The position numbers were made by a program, and so were the translations under genes. The notes under the pieces are model-generated. The model saw nothing but the letters and a program-made list of their open reading frames with translations. It was not told the DNA's origin and did no database searches. Source: Azorinus chamasolen (lineage: Eukaryota > Mollusca > Bivalvia > Cardiida > Solecurtidae). From it: a stretch of 64,000 nucleotides of DNA. The DNA lies in contig OY755239.1 of assembly GCA_963576725.1 (NCBI GenBank), positions 62,104,953 to 62,168,952 on the forward strand. The letters run 5' to 3'. The stretch's first letter is position 1. Every line of letters starts with the position of its first letter. Below, piece by piece: positions 50,527 to 62,459 of the stretch.

Positions 50527-51525
50527 CTGTTTTACACAAGCAACTCGGTTATGTCCCCTTTCCCCACATTTTGTGCAATTTTCACGTGCACTGGGACATT
50601 CCCGCCTAAAATGACCGAAACCATGACATGTGTGGCACTGAATCTCCGATTTGTTTGACCTATTGGAGTTCCAGTGTGAATTGGTTCTATATTGCTGGGA
50701 GGGTGGATCTGAATTTGATTTCTGTCTGTAACTATTTTGCTTTTGATTAGATTTTCTCGAATTATGTCTGTTATGTTCATAGTGCGTTGCGTTTGAGTCA
50801 GGCGCATGAAGTGACTGAACATTCATGTGCAGCATCTTGTCAGACAATTCATTGAATTTCTGTTCAAGTAAAGTTTCAAAAGAATTTATCTGAGCCTGCG
50901 GACCATTTCTGTTGTGTATCTGTTCCGCCATGACAGCTGCCTGAACGAAGTCATCAACCGTAGAGAGTTGTTGCCTAAGAACATCAGCTGTTAAGTGAGT
51001 GTGGATTTTATCTAGCAACTTGGGAAGCAATTGTTCATCCGTGTATTTCAAGCATTTTGCTTGGTGTTGAAATTGACTGATAAATTCCCGTACAGGTTGA
51101 TCTCGCGCCTGCCTCATTGAATTTAATTTGGCATGCGAAGACAACAATAACCTGTTATCCCACCTTTGTTTGAAACAATTACGAAATGCGCCCCATGATG
51201 CTAGGCCTTCTGGTTGCAATGAATCGTACCAGTGCTTGCCTTCCTCATCTAAAAAGTACCTGACCTGCCTAACCTTGTTTTCACTGTGAAAATTATCGGC
51301 GTACAAATCAAAATCTTTAAACCAGCTTAGTGGGTCAGCACTTAAATGATTAAAACGAAGGCAAGGATGCAAAGGCATACCTCTTGTCGCTGGGTGCTGG
51401 ACAACCTGGACATGCTCGGATGCGGACTGCTGAGGTTCCATTCTCTGATGTCTGCTTATGTTTGGAGACTGTGGTTGTTGAGTCCTCCTCCTTTGTGAAC
51501 GTGTAGTTACACAGCCAGCAATCAT
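50521..51525 (-). CDS. gag: E3 Gag
   Basis: The ORF starts at the first ATG (51525), only about 16 bp from the LTR. The capsid-like core has LSWFKDFDLYAD, VRYFLDEEGKHWYDSL, FRNCFKQRW and FISQFQHQAKCL. The C-terminus has two CCHC zinc knuckles (CHTCHGFGHFRREC, CTKCGERGHNRVAC), the retroviral nucleocapsid type. It ends in an in-frame UAG followed by the pol frame. Codons upstream of the ATG stay open into the LTR but lack an ATG. Confidence 0.85.
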   Translation of the reverse strand: MIAGCVTTRSQRRRTQQPQSPNISRHQRMEPQQSASEHVQVVQHPATRGMPLHPCLRFNHLSADPLSWFKDFDLYADNFHSENKVRQVRYFLDEEGKHWYDSLQPEGLASWGAFRNCFKQRWDNRLLLSSHAKLNSMRQARDQPVREFISQFQHQAKCLKYTDEQLLPKLLDKIHTHLTADVLRQQLSTVDDFVQAAVMAEQIHNRNGPQAQINSFETLLEQKFNELSDKMLHMNVQSLHAPDSNATHYEHNRHNSRKSNQKQNSYRQKSNSDPPSQQYRTNSHWNSNRSNKSEIQCHTCHGFGHFRRECPSARENCTKCGERGHNRVACVKQK

Positions 51526-51541
51526 TGAACTCTCCGCCAAT
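51525..51541 (-). other. E3 primer-binding site (tRNA not identified)
   Basis: The minus strand reads TGGCGGAGAGTTCAATG beginning three bases from the LTR end, i.e. complementary to a tRNA ending in CCGCCA. The gag ATG falls at the end of this site, so there is almost no leader. Confidence 0.5.
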
Positions 51542-52273
51542 TGTAAGACCGCTTTCTCTCTAATGGGGAACTCGCTTAGTTAGGTACCGAGAGGGTCTTA
51601 CGTAATTAGGGATCTGTAAAACAACAGCGATCCGAGGTCCAGTTCAGTTCATTTATTTCACTAATCCAGTATGGATGCAAAGCCAGAAGTGATTTCCAAC
51701 TCCCTGGCTTGCATATAAATTAGGGACCTCGAACCCGTGACAGGCTGTCAGGTGACTTGTTTTAACCAATCCCAGGTATTGGTTCATTTGGAGAGATTTC
51801 CACCGAAGCGTGGTAAATGACACATTAAATCACTTGACAGTACCCAGATCAATAAAAATGCCTGATCTTTATGTAATCAGGCTATTGAAAATATATCTAC
51901 CATCTTAATGAGCAATTTAGATATAAATTTGACATTTGGAGTAACATTAAAAATCAGCCATGCAAAATGCATGAATTATCACGTGCCTAAGGCAGTAAGG
52001 CCACAAAAGGTATGCTTGTATGCTGTATCTTGATACTGTCAATTTTTATGATTATACTGATAGATAACTCTCCAAATCAGGAAATAGTAGATTGTAAATC
52101 TCAACACAATTTAACGAACTTAGCAATTAAATTTTCTTTCCAACTAAAATAATGTTTTTGTTCCAACTGTATAATCAAAGTTATATCATGTAACTGTATT
52201 TTAACCCCTATGTATGAGTACAACATGCATAGAACAAGCGTTCGCTATTTTCTATAATTTTATCCCTATAACA
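51542..52273 (-). repeat. E3 5' LTR
   Basis: It is the 732-bp upstream LTR. It begins tgtaagacc and ends ataaca on the plus strand. It has no obvious TATA box that I would trust. A tcgaacccgtgacagg stretch in it looks faintly tRNA-like. Confidence 0.9.
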
Positions 52274-53085
52274 TTAGGTCTGGACGTTCCTCAGTACACT
52301 CTCAGTAGCCTTTCGTCCAAAAAACGACAAAATTCTTACAGAAAGACATGCAGCAGTATAAATATGTATTAAATGTATCTACCTGACAAGAAAATTCCGA
52401 GGTCAGTTAGTTTTTTGTTGCTTTTAATCCACTTAATCCGTTTCCTCGTAGCGCTTAACAGTAACCATTATATTGCACTCGTGTGTATACACTCGTATCG
52501 CGAGACAACAACAGTGTGGGTAGCAGTACGCGTTAATTTCAGACAAGAATCGTATTCGGAGTTTACATTTTCGTTCAAATCATCAAATTACATTTACGCA
52601 AATAATTTGGATCCCGACCATAGTAACGCATTATGAATGTATCTAATCATGATCCATGCTGCATTTTAATAATTTCAGTTTAAAAAGAAAAAGTAGGGAA
52701 ATTGAACTTGGAAAACTTGTAATAGATAACACTTTTTTAAGAGGAAAGTACAGAGTAAAAATGGACAAAACAATACAAATACATTTTTTTTATTTAAAGT
52801 CAGTATGTCATATAACTGTAAACATTAGCTATGGATAGCTATTGACTGACAGAGTACAGAAAGTACAACACAAACTTACATAATTTATTTGCTCACAGTA
52901 CTCGCAGTAAGTTTTTTTTTAAATTTGCATAAATAGCGGTAACGGTAACATTCCTTTACTCTATGAATATTTACATAAGAAATAATGACTCCGTGAATAT
53001 TAATTAGAATTATCACATCGGCACATGAAATATTGCCTATGACAGGAACTGTAGCATGATATAATCATAATTCTTTTATTTCATA

Positions 53086-53154
53086 AGCAAACAGAGCAGA
53101 CGCTAATCAGGCGGATCCTACATGAGACGTCTGATCTGGGTCTTCACTGTTTGC
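53086..53154. repeat. fold-back hairpin of the GCAAACAG family
   Basis: It opens with gcaaacagagcagacgctaa and closes with tgatctgggtcttcactgtttgc. Arms pair imperfectly. Confidence 0.65.
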
Positions 53155-53205
53155 AAAGTCGTAGAAAGGAGTATTTATGGGCTGAAGGGCTAAGTCTTCT
53201 CCCGT

Positions 53206-53601
53206 TAACCCTTTTCTTCATATAAACGTGTTTACACGTATTTGCAAACAGAGTAGACCCAGACCAGACTGCTCAGTATTGGAGCCGTCTGATCAGGGTC
53301 TGCTCTGTTTGCTAATGGAATTTCAAAGATCTGTTTCTTTACCTTTTTAAATGACTACTATTTTCCACTTTCCACACATCCTTATTACTATTTATTATGT
53401 CTATGAATATTCAGTAGTTATTGCAATTCGGAATAATTACAGTCACTTGACTGGCAGTTGCAAATAGCTTGGATGTTGGTGAGACGCTATGTAGATCGAC
53501 GTCTTATCCAACCTGTTTGACACCCAGTCAATAATTTCTCAAAAGTGCAGGTCCAAATTTGAGGAGAACTATTTTCTTTTACAGCAGAGGAAGGGTTAGA
53601 A
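53206..53601. mobile_element. candidate TTAA-type MITE containing two hairpins
   Basis: The left edge reads TTAACCCTTTTC and the right edge GAGGAAGGGTTA, an imperfect inverted pair like the complete MITE at 35221. Inside are hairpins at 53244-53312 (gcaaacagagtagaccc...gggtctgctctgtttgc) and 53458-53519 (gcaaatagcttggatg...). The right-hand flank reads ttag in place of ttaa, so this copy is decayed. Confidence 0.5.
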
Positions 53602-53981
53602 ACTCACAAGTTCTTATTACAGAGAAATTGCAAGGCACTTGAAATTGTCGTAACTATACCGCAAATATGGACAAAAAAACCAAACTTGAAACCAGTATAG
53701 ATCCCGGACACAGAGACGGCAAATAAAAGAACAATATAAAAACAAGTTAATGTACCAAAGTATAGGACCAGCGAATGACAGTTACTTCAGAAATCAAGAT
53801 GTATGTGTCCAAAATATGAAGGTTTCCAATATAGTGCTTAAACAAAGTGATAGAAATACCATGTATGTAACACATATATTAACCCTTTACTCCACGAATG
53901 CTCATTTTAGAACTTTATTTTAGCATGCGAACACGGTGATTTTTGGCCATGACGGAAAACATCTATTTTATTTCATTACCA

Positions 53982-54040
53982 TAAGCAAATAGAACAGACC
54001 CTGATTAGACGGTTCCTACAAGAGCCGCTTGATCTACGGC
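53982..54040. repeat. partial fold-back hairpin, GCAAACAG family
   Basis: It opens with gcaaatagaacagaccctga and continues with ttagacggttcc, but the closing arm is lost after gatctacgg. A ttaaccctttactcc edge is present at 53880. Confidence 0.5.
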
Positions 54041-56505
54041 AAACGTCATATCTATGGAGTTGAGAATGTATGTGTAGTCGTGTACATTTTCATAGAAATA
54101 TCCTTCTGGACAGTGTCTAATTTATTCCTACTAAGTGCACTAAGTATTGTGACAAACACTGCAACAAAAACATCTCTCACATTCGCATGTATAAATTACG
54201 TCGTATGACCGTTAGCGTAACAAGAAACAATCAAAGCGTTGCAGGCGGTACAGTTTTATTTGCATGAGATTAATGTGTTGAAAATCAAATTCCTGATATC
54301 GAAAAAATGGGCTTTGGCATGAAATTGCGTATCTATAAGAGAAAATATTAACACTCTTTCAGTGGACAATTTAATTGCAGTTTGCTCTTCAGTCGTTTCC
54401 CGCTATGCGTATTATCAAACTGACCATTCGCAGCCGACGCAGTTTATGTGCGTGATCGACACACTTCTTTATTCATTGAGAAAACGCCGCTGGGAGAATG
54501 CTTTTATTCATATCATGGTCATGTGATTTCGTCATGTGAATGATATTTGTATATTCGTGCACCCTTCTTACATTTTGCTATGTTTTATGGATTTTGTTGC
54601 AGTCATACTAAACCAAAGCTAATGTTACGAAGCATTTTCATGTCAGAAATAGAATACCATGATTGTTACCGGATGCCGTGTTATTAAACGCCGTTTGTAT
54701 TCATTGAATGCAGGTCAATAAATTGCACTAGACTGTTATGCGGAATGGCAGTTCCCAGGTAGACAGGTTTACTATGGGTTCGATGGTGGAACGCCACCTA
54801 TGTATCCATTGCTTACGCAAATAATACAAAAAAACAACAACTGTTGAACAGTTCTTTTTCTGTCTTATTCGTCGTGATTAACCATTCTCTGAAGTACTGG
54901 AGCAATCAGCTGGAATTTGAATTCGTCAGACTAAATGTTTAATTGTCAACCCATACTAATTCAAATTTTCGTCAACGCAAACGTTTGTTTGCTTTTTTTG
55001 CATGTCATTTTGCTTACATGTAGATGCATGTACTAATCAGACACCAAGTTATACGGTGTATCTTCATCCATGTTTCGCGTCCATGTTGTCAGTAGCAGCA
55101 TATAGGTTAAAACTGCATATACTTTATCATTTGCGATCTTGATAAAGTCAGACGCCGTTGGTTAATACATGTATAAGTATGTTCCTTCTGTCTGCAAATA
55201 AAGATGCACTTATATTTAAACTGAACTCGAGTGTATTTGTTAAATGCTTTGTTCATCCATCTTTTATATGCATCTTATATCTGTAAACAGGTTTGTTTGT
55301 TTGTGGGTTTTTTACATCCGTTTCTGCTCGCTTTCGGCGAAGAGAGATGTGAGAGGATACAGAGAAACCCGGACGCGTTGCCCTACTATTGTAAACATGA
55401 ATTGAGAAAATATGAATTATTATAGAGTACTTGTATAGTTTGACGGTGTTTCTATTCTAGTGCTTCCATTCTTTCTTATCCACATCTGTTCTGTATATTT
55501 TCTTACGATTCAAGTTCACTTTGTTATCATATACATGTAAATCAAACGTGTTTTGCATTTATGAAATAATCCCACTGATCTAGAGCTTCCGTTGGTTAAT
55601 TTCGTAAAGATGTACACTGCTCATACAATTTGAAGGACAAAATTGCTTCAAAATCGCATTCAATGTGACTTGGAACTAAGTTCACATGCACTAAAGTATT
55701 TAGCTACGAAATAGTTGTTCGTATCGAAAAAACGAGTGTTAATACCTCGGAAATAACAGTTTTAAACACGTCCGTCAGACACGGATTTTTTTTGTAAATA
55801 TAGTTTAGTTTAGTTTTTTTCCAATGATTCCATTGAGCTTTAAAGCCCATAAGGACAAAATATATATGTAAACACTGACAGTATGAGAGAAACATTATTA
55901 ACAATAACAATGTAACAAAATATCGCGGAGAAGGTTTTACCGCTATACGGAAGAACGTGATAACTATATTATAATATAGTAGGAATATATATTTGAACTC
56001 GATATACATGCACGTAAAGTATCACGCAATATACCTTTTATTCTCTCGACTGACATACATTAGCTGTTTGTTTTTACAAAACTCTAATAATACTCATTGC
56101 GTTGTTCAGAATGTTATGGACATTGGTCGACGTGTCTGTTGTAGACCCTAATCGACGACGTTTTCCGGCTCATAAAAAGTCGGCGGTTTTATATATATAG
56201 TTTATAAAACTGTGAAAATGGGCTATAGACATTATTTTAATGATACATGTATGAATGTGTGTACAATTTTTGGTATTGATTGATTTATACACAAAATGGG
56301 CAGACTATGACTTAACACACACTCATCATTTAACTAGGTCTTCTCGCGGAATGGCTAAACTAGTTAAGAAAAGTCAAAAGCCAAATTGTATAGAACTAGA
56401 CCAGTGTAATGTAAGCTTCACATGACATATATTAATAATTAACTGCTGAAAATCGATGTCCACTCAAATTCTGATAAAAACAACAACAAACTATTCACGC
56501 ATTTC

Positions 56506-56572
56506 AAACAGCTGGGATCCGTGTTAGACGACGAATTACGCTGCGTCTCATCTGGCTCCCATCTATTAGCAA
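56506..56572. repeat. fold-back hairpin of the GCAAACAG family
   Basis: It opens with caaacagctgggatccgtgt and closes with gcgtctcatctggctccc and tagc. Arms pair imperfectly. Confidence 0.55.
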
Positions 56573-58204
56573 CTGCCAGTCATTTCGTACTAAACATGCA
56601 AAGGGATAATCCCAGGTTTTCACAGGAATTAAACAAAATATTGCTACTGTAAAGAAGTTCAAAATAAAGATCAGACGCTACGTCGATGATTCAGCTGACT
56701 TGGGTCTATACTGCTTTCAAAGCATGTATACATTTTTCTTTCATGGATCTACACATACTGTCATTCATGTTTCATGATGAAACTATCATCGTCGTGCTTT
56801 TCAACATATTTATTGCTGTACAATTAAAATCCACAAAGCGAAATCATCGAAGTACACATTCAATACAGTGGATATCTACGGTAGTTTACAGCGCATGCGC
56901 AGAAATTCAAACTGAAGTAAACATGTCTACATCACCGGTAGTCTGCTGCATGACTATCGTTAGTGGAACGGCGATATATGAGCGTATCTGAGGTCAGTTG
57001 TTGTTTTGAATGATGTAATTACATCAAATATGCAGTTACATTGAAAATTAAGTTCAATATGACCCGATTGTAAATTCGAAAATTAACGATTTCCAGCCGG
57101 TATTTGACGTATTGCCATGAGACTGTAAGACGGCACCTGTCACAAAATTAGCATGCTGTCTTACGGGTCATTAATGAGACTAGATATCCCCCATTTCACA
57201 TGGGTGTTAATGAAAGATGAAATGTCCAGATGTTTTGGAGAGGTCTACGACTCAGATTAATTTTTTCTATGCTGTCAAATGGGCAACAGAAACAAACTGA
57301 ATATGTCAAAAATTTCGCGGAGGGAGTGATTTCATTAGCACAAGAGGCACACTTGGGTTTTGATAGAGGAGGAATCTCCTAAGCATATGAGGTTTTATGG
57401 ATGGTGGTGAAAATTAAGGTTAAAGTTGTCTGTCCTTGGATTTTTCAGCCAAATTTGAATTCTTTATTAAGCATTTATTCACACATTTGAGGTCGAATGT
57501 CGGTATTTGGTGAGTGATAATCAAGGTGGTTGACCAAAACACATATTTTGAATAGGTATTACAATCACTTTTAGGTAAAGAGTATGATTGAAATAAAGAT
57601 TATATTTATTTCTTTGATTATCATAGACAAATGAGTTTTATGATCACATTATATTGTACAACTTGTCTGAACATACAACTAATGAGGTTTAACAATATGT
57701 TAACCTTGTTAAATCCAATATGGCCACCAATATCGCCATCAATATGGCCACTAATATGGCTTTGTAGGTTATGGAGAGACCTTAACATGAAATTGGTCAC
57801 ATTTTTAAATGGAATCCTTTTACTTTTCCTACAAAATAACCAATTTCTTTGAATATATATATTAAATTACCTTAACACCAGAAATATTAGTTTTTGATAT
57901 ATTTGTTGGTTTGTAAAACTTCCATGATACCCGTCTTTATAACAATTTATAGGAACGGAAGTCTTACATTAATAGAAATGTTTAGATGTTTGTATGTGTC
58001 CGAAAAGAATATAGAGATGGTATGTTTCACAAACAAATGCAAGTTTAATTTCTGACTAGACTATCTTATTCATAGTTATGCTAAAATGAATCTTTCAATA
58101 AAATACACCAGGGTTTATGAAAAATGATATAAGTAGCTAAAACATAATGTACTGACTTATGATAGAATACTGCATGTACGTAACTTCCAATCTTTCCATC
58201 ATTG

Positions 58205-59250
58205 CACTTAAGCTAGGATGGCTGTTCCAAGGCGGTACTCTCTTTGTCACATTCACTTTTGTTTGTCTTGTGTCTTTGTACTTGTGTTTTGTTCATGTTT
58301 TGAATGTTGATCTCTAGTACTTGTGTGTTTGTTAAGGTTTTCTGTGTTCATCTCGTGTATGTGTGTTTTGCTAGAGCTTGTTCATCTGTTTGCAATTTTA
58401 ACAATTGAAATCTCATTTTAACTGAAAAGCTGCTTAAACAAGGAGATAGATACCATAAACTAAAAAACTAAAAAAAACTTTCTCTAAATTTATTATCGAA
58501 ATATTTCTCATATTGGCAAGTACAGATGTAATCTCAAGGCGCTCCTGCGACACGGTATTTCACATCCTGATTTTTATGGTGATGTGATTTACAAACTAAG
58601 ATTATTGTACATACACATTTTCTCACTTTGTTCATCAGAATGTTAAAAATCATTAAAAAGGGATATGATCCTATAGTACTACAACATACTGCATGTTTGG
58701 TTGTCAACCCTTTTGAAGTTGGTAATCACGCTGGTTTCTTTACATGTACGCCGACAAGAAAGGTTTAGTACTCTATGAGAGCACATTCTTCAATCCGGTA
58801 ACGGAAGGAGGACATTGGATATCTGTACTATTTCGTTTTTGTCGTACCCTTTATTACTTTTCTACAGTTACTCTGTTTTCAGCTAAATCACTGAGTACAC
58901 TAACGATAGGTGGATACAGTTTATTTCACTTAAATGTTTTTGCCGTACCATTTATTACTTTTCTACAGTTACTCTGTTTTCAGCTCAATCATTGAGTACA
59001 CTACCGATAGGTGGATACAGTTTGTTTCACTTAAATGATTTTGTTTTACATTCACTTTGCCACTGTATTTTCCATCGCGGTTCTTGTAGATTAGTCGGAG
59101 AGGGGATACGTTTATTTACACTGTTTGTCTTTTAGGATGGGGATTGGGTAAGTGTTAGGTTGGGCGCCCCAAATCCGGTTGAACCTTCCAGTGACTTTTG
59201 TCAATGGCCGTTCCAAGGAGGTATTTCCATCTTCCCCCTATTGTTTGTTA
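58205..59250 (+). pseudogene. RT-A family copies: a tail, then a decayed C-terminal domain with tail
   Basis: A tail of the second subfamily (58221-58370, gcggtactctctttgtcaca) is followed by a new copy starting within the C-terminal domain (58371 on: gctagagcttgttcatctg, matching the ARACSS reading of 36964). It has indels and frame breaks. Downstream sequence continues as in the 36961 copy, with a short tandem duplication of ttattacttttctacagttac near 58850-59000, and then the tail until it is interrupted at 59250. Confidence 0.55.
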
Positions 59251-59936
59251 TATCCCCCTTTTGAAAAAATGGGGTATATTGCTTTGCACATGTCAGTCGG
59301 TCGGTAGATCGATGGTTTTCGAACATAACTAATAAACGACTTGGCATAGAATCTTCAAACTTGCTGTGGTGGTTGGTCATGACAAGTAAATGACCCTTAT
59401 TGTTTTTGAGGCCACTAGGTCAAAGGTCAAGGTCAAGATGACCTAAAATCACAATGAGCTTAACTGGTGAAATGGTTTGCGATCAATAACTGCTCAAGTG
59501 TTTGACTTAGGATCAATGACTGCTCAACGGTTTGGCTTAGGATCTTCAAACTTGCTGTGGTGGTTGGTCATGACAACTAGATGATCCCTATTGATTTTGA
59601 GGTCACTAGGTCAAAGGTCAATATCATCATGACCTTAACTGATGAAATGGTTTCCGATTAATAACTGCTCAATTGTTTGGTTCGGGATCTTCAAACTTGC
59701 TGTGGTAGCTGGTCGTGACCACTAGATGACCCCTATAGATGTTGAGATCAAAGGTCAAGGTGACGATGACCTTAACTTGTGAAATACTTTCAGATCAATA
59801 AATAATCAGTGATTTGGCTTAGGATATTCAAAGTTGCTATGGTGATTAGTCATCACCACTAGTTGACCTCCATAGTTGAGGTCACTAGATCAAGGGTCAG
59901 GGAGTCTGGGGTATACATGTTTTACAAACATCTCTT
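59250..59936 (+). repeat. second pearl-like element inserted in an RT-A tail
   Basis: It has a ccccctttt...aaaatgggg hairpin head and diverged tandem units marked by atcttcaaacttgctgtgg at about 59351, 59541, 59687 and 59822. Shared phrases include ggtcatgac, ggtcactaggtcaaaggtc and gaccttaact. The RT-A tail words resume after it with tttgttttgtctttgtg, so the host repeat gives the insertion borders to within a few bases. Confidence 0.6.
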
Positions 59937-60126
59937 GTTTGTTTTGTCTTTGTGGGTATCTTTATGTTTTTGCTAGTTATGTACATTTGCCTGTGTGATC
60001 TTGTATTATTTTATTCTGTACGTAACTTTTCTTTTAATTATATATTTATACGTATTTGTAGTCTGCCTATATGTCGCTTTTTACAGAATACTACAGAAAT
60101 TATGAATAGTCTACCTATACTTAAAA

Positions 60127-60680
60127 TCTGAAAATGGGTGATCCTTCGAAAGCAAAAGTAGAAATGCAAAAAGAGAAAATTGCAGACTCGGTTTTATTGA
60201 GTCTGTTCATGAGTAGTAATTAAAAGTGCAACACTACTCACGCCCCTAGCACCGGCTTAAGCAGTATTCAATTTTCAAAACTAATAACATCAAAACTTAT
60301 GATCCCGAAGGACCAGAAAATATAACAACACTGAGAATGAAGTACGGGGCGACTTTTTACGGTCGCCACACAAGCACTTAACACCTGCTGTTGTGAAGTA
60401 CATATAATCTGAAAATGGGTGATCCTTCGAAAGCAAAAGTAGAAATGCAAAAAGAGAAAATTGCAGACTCGGTTTTATTGAGTCTGTTCATGAGTAGTAA
60501 TTAAAAGTGCAACACTACTCACGCCCCCTAGCACCGGCTTAAGCAGTATTCAATTTTCAAAACTAATAACATCAAAACTTATGATCCCGAAGGACCAGAA
60601 AATATAACAACACTGAGAATGAAGTACGGGGCGACTTTTTACGGTCGCCACACAAGCACTTAACACCTGCTGTTGTGAAG
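60127..60680 (+). repeat. tandem pair of repeat R (281-bp period)
   Basis: Two nearly identical units start at 60127 and 60408 with tctgaaaatgggtgatcc. Each holds gaaaattgcagactcgg, ttttattgagtctgttcatg, caccggcttaagcagt, gaaggaccagaaaatataac, and gtacggggcgac, and ends near gctgttgtgaag. Other copies lie at 21540/26446, 30153, 38410 and 61431. The near identity of this pair suggests a recent local duplication. The unit has no ORF and looks non-autonomous. Confidence 0.8.
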
Positions 60681-61084
60681 ATTATAAATTCTGAAGGGAA
60701 TTCCATGTACATTCACATTATTTGAACAAAAGGCATAGAGTATATCCATTAATTACTAAGAGGAACAGTAAGAGGTTTATGTGTTTCTACTAGATCAACA
60801 ATTAAATCACAAACTTAAACTTACACTCCGTGTCTTCTGTTCAGATTCCTTACAATCTGGCTAATTTCCAATCAGCACAGCCTTCAGTTTGTATAAAACT
60901 TTAAAATTGTCTGCTGCTTCTGCATTTTATGTTCATTCATCTGCTATTAATAACAGTTTTCATTATGGGCCAAACGCGTTCTTTCTCCGTTAAAGCAGTC
61001 TATCCTTCGTTATAGTAAATTCTGAAGGAAGGTGATCCTCCAGAGGAAAAATTGCAACACAAATAGAGGAAATTGCAGACTCGG
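60681..61084 (+). repeat. sequence following repeat R, duplicated at 61636; start of another R
   Basis: 60681-60810 (attctgaagggaattccatg and on to ggtttatgtgtttctac) recurs at 61636-61765, so the duplicated segment extends past R. 60810-61010 is unassigned. 61015-61084 begins a third diverged R (gtgatcctccagagg, ggaaattgcagactcgg). Confidence 0.6.
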
Positions 61085-61430
61085 TTACACTATTTGTAAA
61101 GCTAGGGTGACTTTGAGAGAAGTGTGAGGTTAGGACGTCCGTAAACCGGTTTAAACCCCCAATGGTGTTTTTGCTACTGACCGTGCTAAGGCGGTACTCT
61201 CTTTGTCACCCTTCCTTTTGTTTGCCTTTCGTCTTTGTGCTTGTGGTTTTGTTCATGTGTGGAGCGTTTGTCTCTGGTTCTTGTGTGTCTTTTGGTGTTT
61301 TCTGTGTTCATCTCGTATGTGGGTGTGCGTTTGGGTGTGTGGTTGTGTGTGTGTGTGTGATGCTGTCTATCGGTGTTGGTGGTTGCGTCTTGTAAGTGGC
61401 TTTACCTGCTTGACTTTACTACTTTTCCAT
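61085..61430 (+). repeat. RT-A tail, second subfamily, inside repeat R
   Basis: It reads aagctagggtgactttgag, ggacgtccgtaaaccgg, gcggtactctctttgtcacc, catgtgtggagcg and ggctttacctgcttgac. It is the plus-strand equivalent of 27060-27420. It splits the third repeat R, whose right half starts at 61431 (ttattgagtctgttcatg). Confidence 0.65.
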
Positions 61431-61775
61431 TTATTGAGTCTGTTCATGAACAGCAATTGAAAGTGCAACACTGCAACACGCCCCCTAGCACAGGCTTAAG
61501 CGGTATTCAATTTTCAGGACAAGAAGTACTGATATTCATGATCTCGATGGATCAAAGGGTATAACAACACTGAGAATGAAGTACGGGGCGACATTTTACG
61601 GCGGCCACACAAGCACTTAACACCTGTTGTTGTGAAGATTATAAATTCTGAAGGGAATTCCATGTACATTCACATTATTTGAACAAAAGGCATAGAGTAT
61701 ATCCATTAATTACTAAGAGGAACAGTAAGAGGTTTATGTGTTTCTACTAGATCAACAATTAAATCCCTTGTAAAT
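61431..61775 (+). repeat. right half of the third repeat R and its flank
   Basis: cacgccccctagcacagg, cggtattcaattttcagg, acggggcgacattttacgg and the shared flank to ctagatcaacaattaaatc follow the 60408 copy. They diverge by several percent. Confidence 0.65.
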
Positions 61776-62459
61776 GTGTTTAGTGTTTAGATTAATTGTG
61801 ATTTAGACTGAAACTAATATATGTTTTAACATGAAATGCGCCATGCTGTGGCATTCAGTAAGTAGGCCAGACAGGTTGTACTTTAAACACTAGGTTTTGT
61901 GAACACAATTACTGCTGCAATTTTCTTTACCAGCATTTTCTTCATACAGGACATTCTTTTAAACACGTTGCGGTTAAACCAGTAGAAAAAAATAATTATA
62001 ATGTTAATACTACTACCAATTTTAAATATCACAGAGCTAGACTGGATAAATTACAAGCACCTTTTCCTTTCGGCCTGAATGATAACATTTACCAAAGTGG
62101 CAATATATTTAAGATCCTAGCATCTATATTTTCCCTATATTTTCTATTCGAAAACGTAAAAGTAGATCACATCGTAGACGTAGAAATGGTAATGGTAATA
62201 TTAAGCGTAAATTACGTCGTAATATGTCCATATATGCTTTACATACTATTCTTAAACAAACTGGCAATCATTCTATATTATCTTGGTCATCGCCTTTGCA
62301 GCGGACAGATCCGCTTACTAATACTGCCTCACTTATATACAAAGTACAAAACTTTAAAGGCGAAAGTACAATCTTTGCTTCATTGTAAAAACATTTATTG
62401 ATGGAAATAGATGGTATGTGAAAAGAAGATGCTAAATGAAGGTTAAGATGTTTCAAACG
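61776..62459 (+). other. unassigned; a basic open stretch
   Basis: Around 62130-62390 one frame reads RKRKSRSHRRRRNGNG and continues to a stop near 62386 with KRKLRRNMSIYALHTIL. It may be a decayed retroelement segment, since RT-A and LINE remnants flank it. I do not recognise it. Confidence 0.3.

Larger units (their letters stand above)
43509..52273 (-). mobile_element. E3: chromodomain Ty3/Gypsy retrotransposon with a broken pol
   Basis: The element is about 8765 bp with LTRs at 43509-44239 (731 bp) and 51542-52273 (732 bp), which differ at about eight bases plus one indel (about 1%). On the minus strand the order is 5' LTR, primer site, gag with two zinc knuckles, an in-frame UAG, protease-RT-RNase H, a frameshift in an A7 run, integrase with a C-terminal chromodomain, a 2.1-kb region with two small ORFs, a purine tract and the 3' LTR. 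No matching target duplication is visible (ccggg against ttagg), and the outer base of the left LTR is altered. It is older than E1 and E2 and probably cannot make full-length Pol. Confidence 0.9.
52274..58204. other. noncoding region with hairpin MITEs; no gene recognised
   Basis: About 5.9 kb of AT-rich DNA without a supported gene. Open frames such as 55704-56009 (-) and 56686-56991 (+) lack recognisable domains and splice context. The recognisable content is fold-back hairpins (listed separately) and half-copies near 52595 and 56669. Confidence 0.4.

Noticed and set aside
52373..52636. Plus-strand ORF ending in a NNLDPD-type peptide
   Set aside because: That peptide is the translation of a half-copy of the dispersed hairpin (caaataatttggatcccgac), not a conserved protein.
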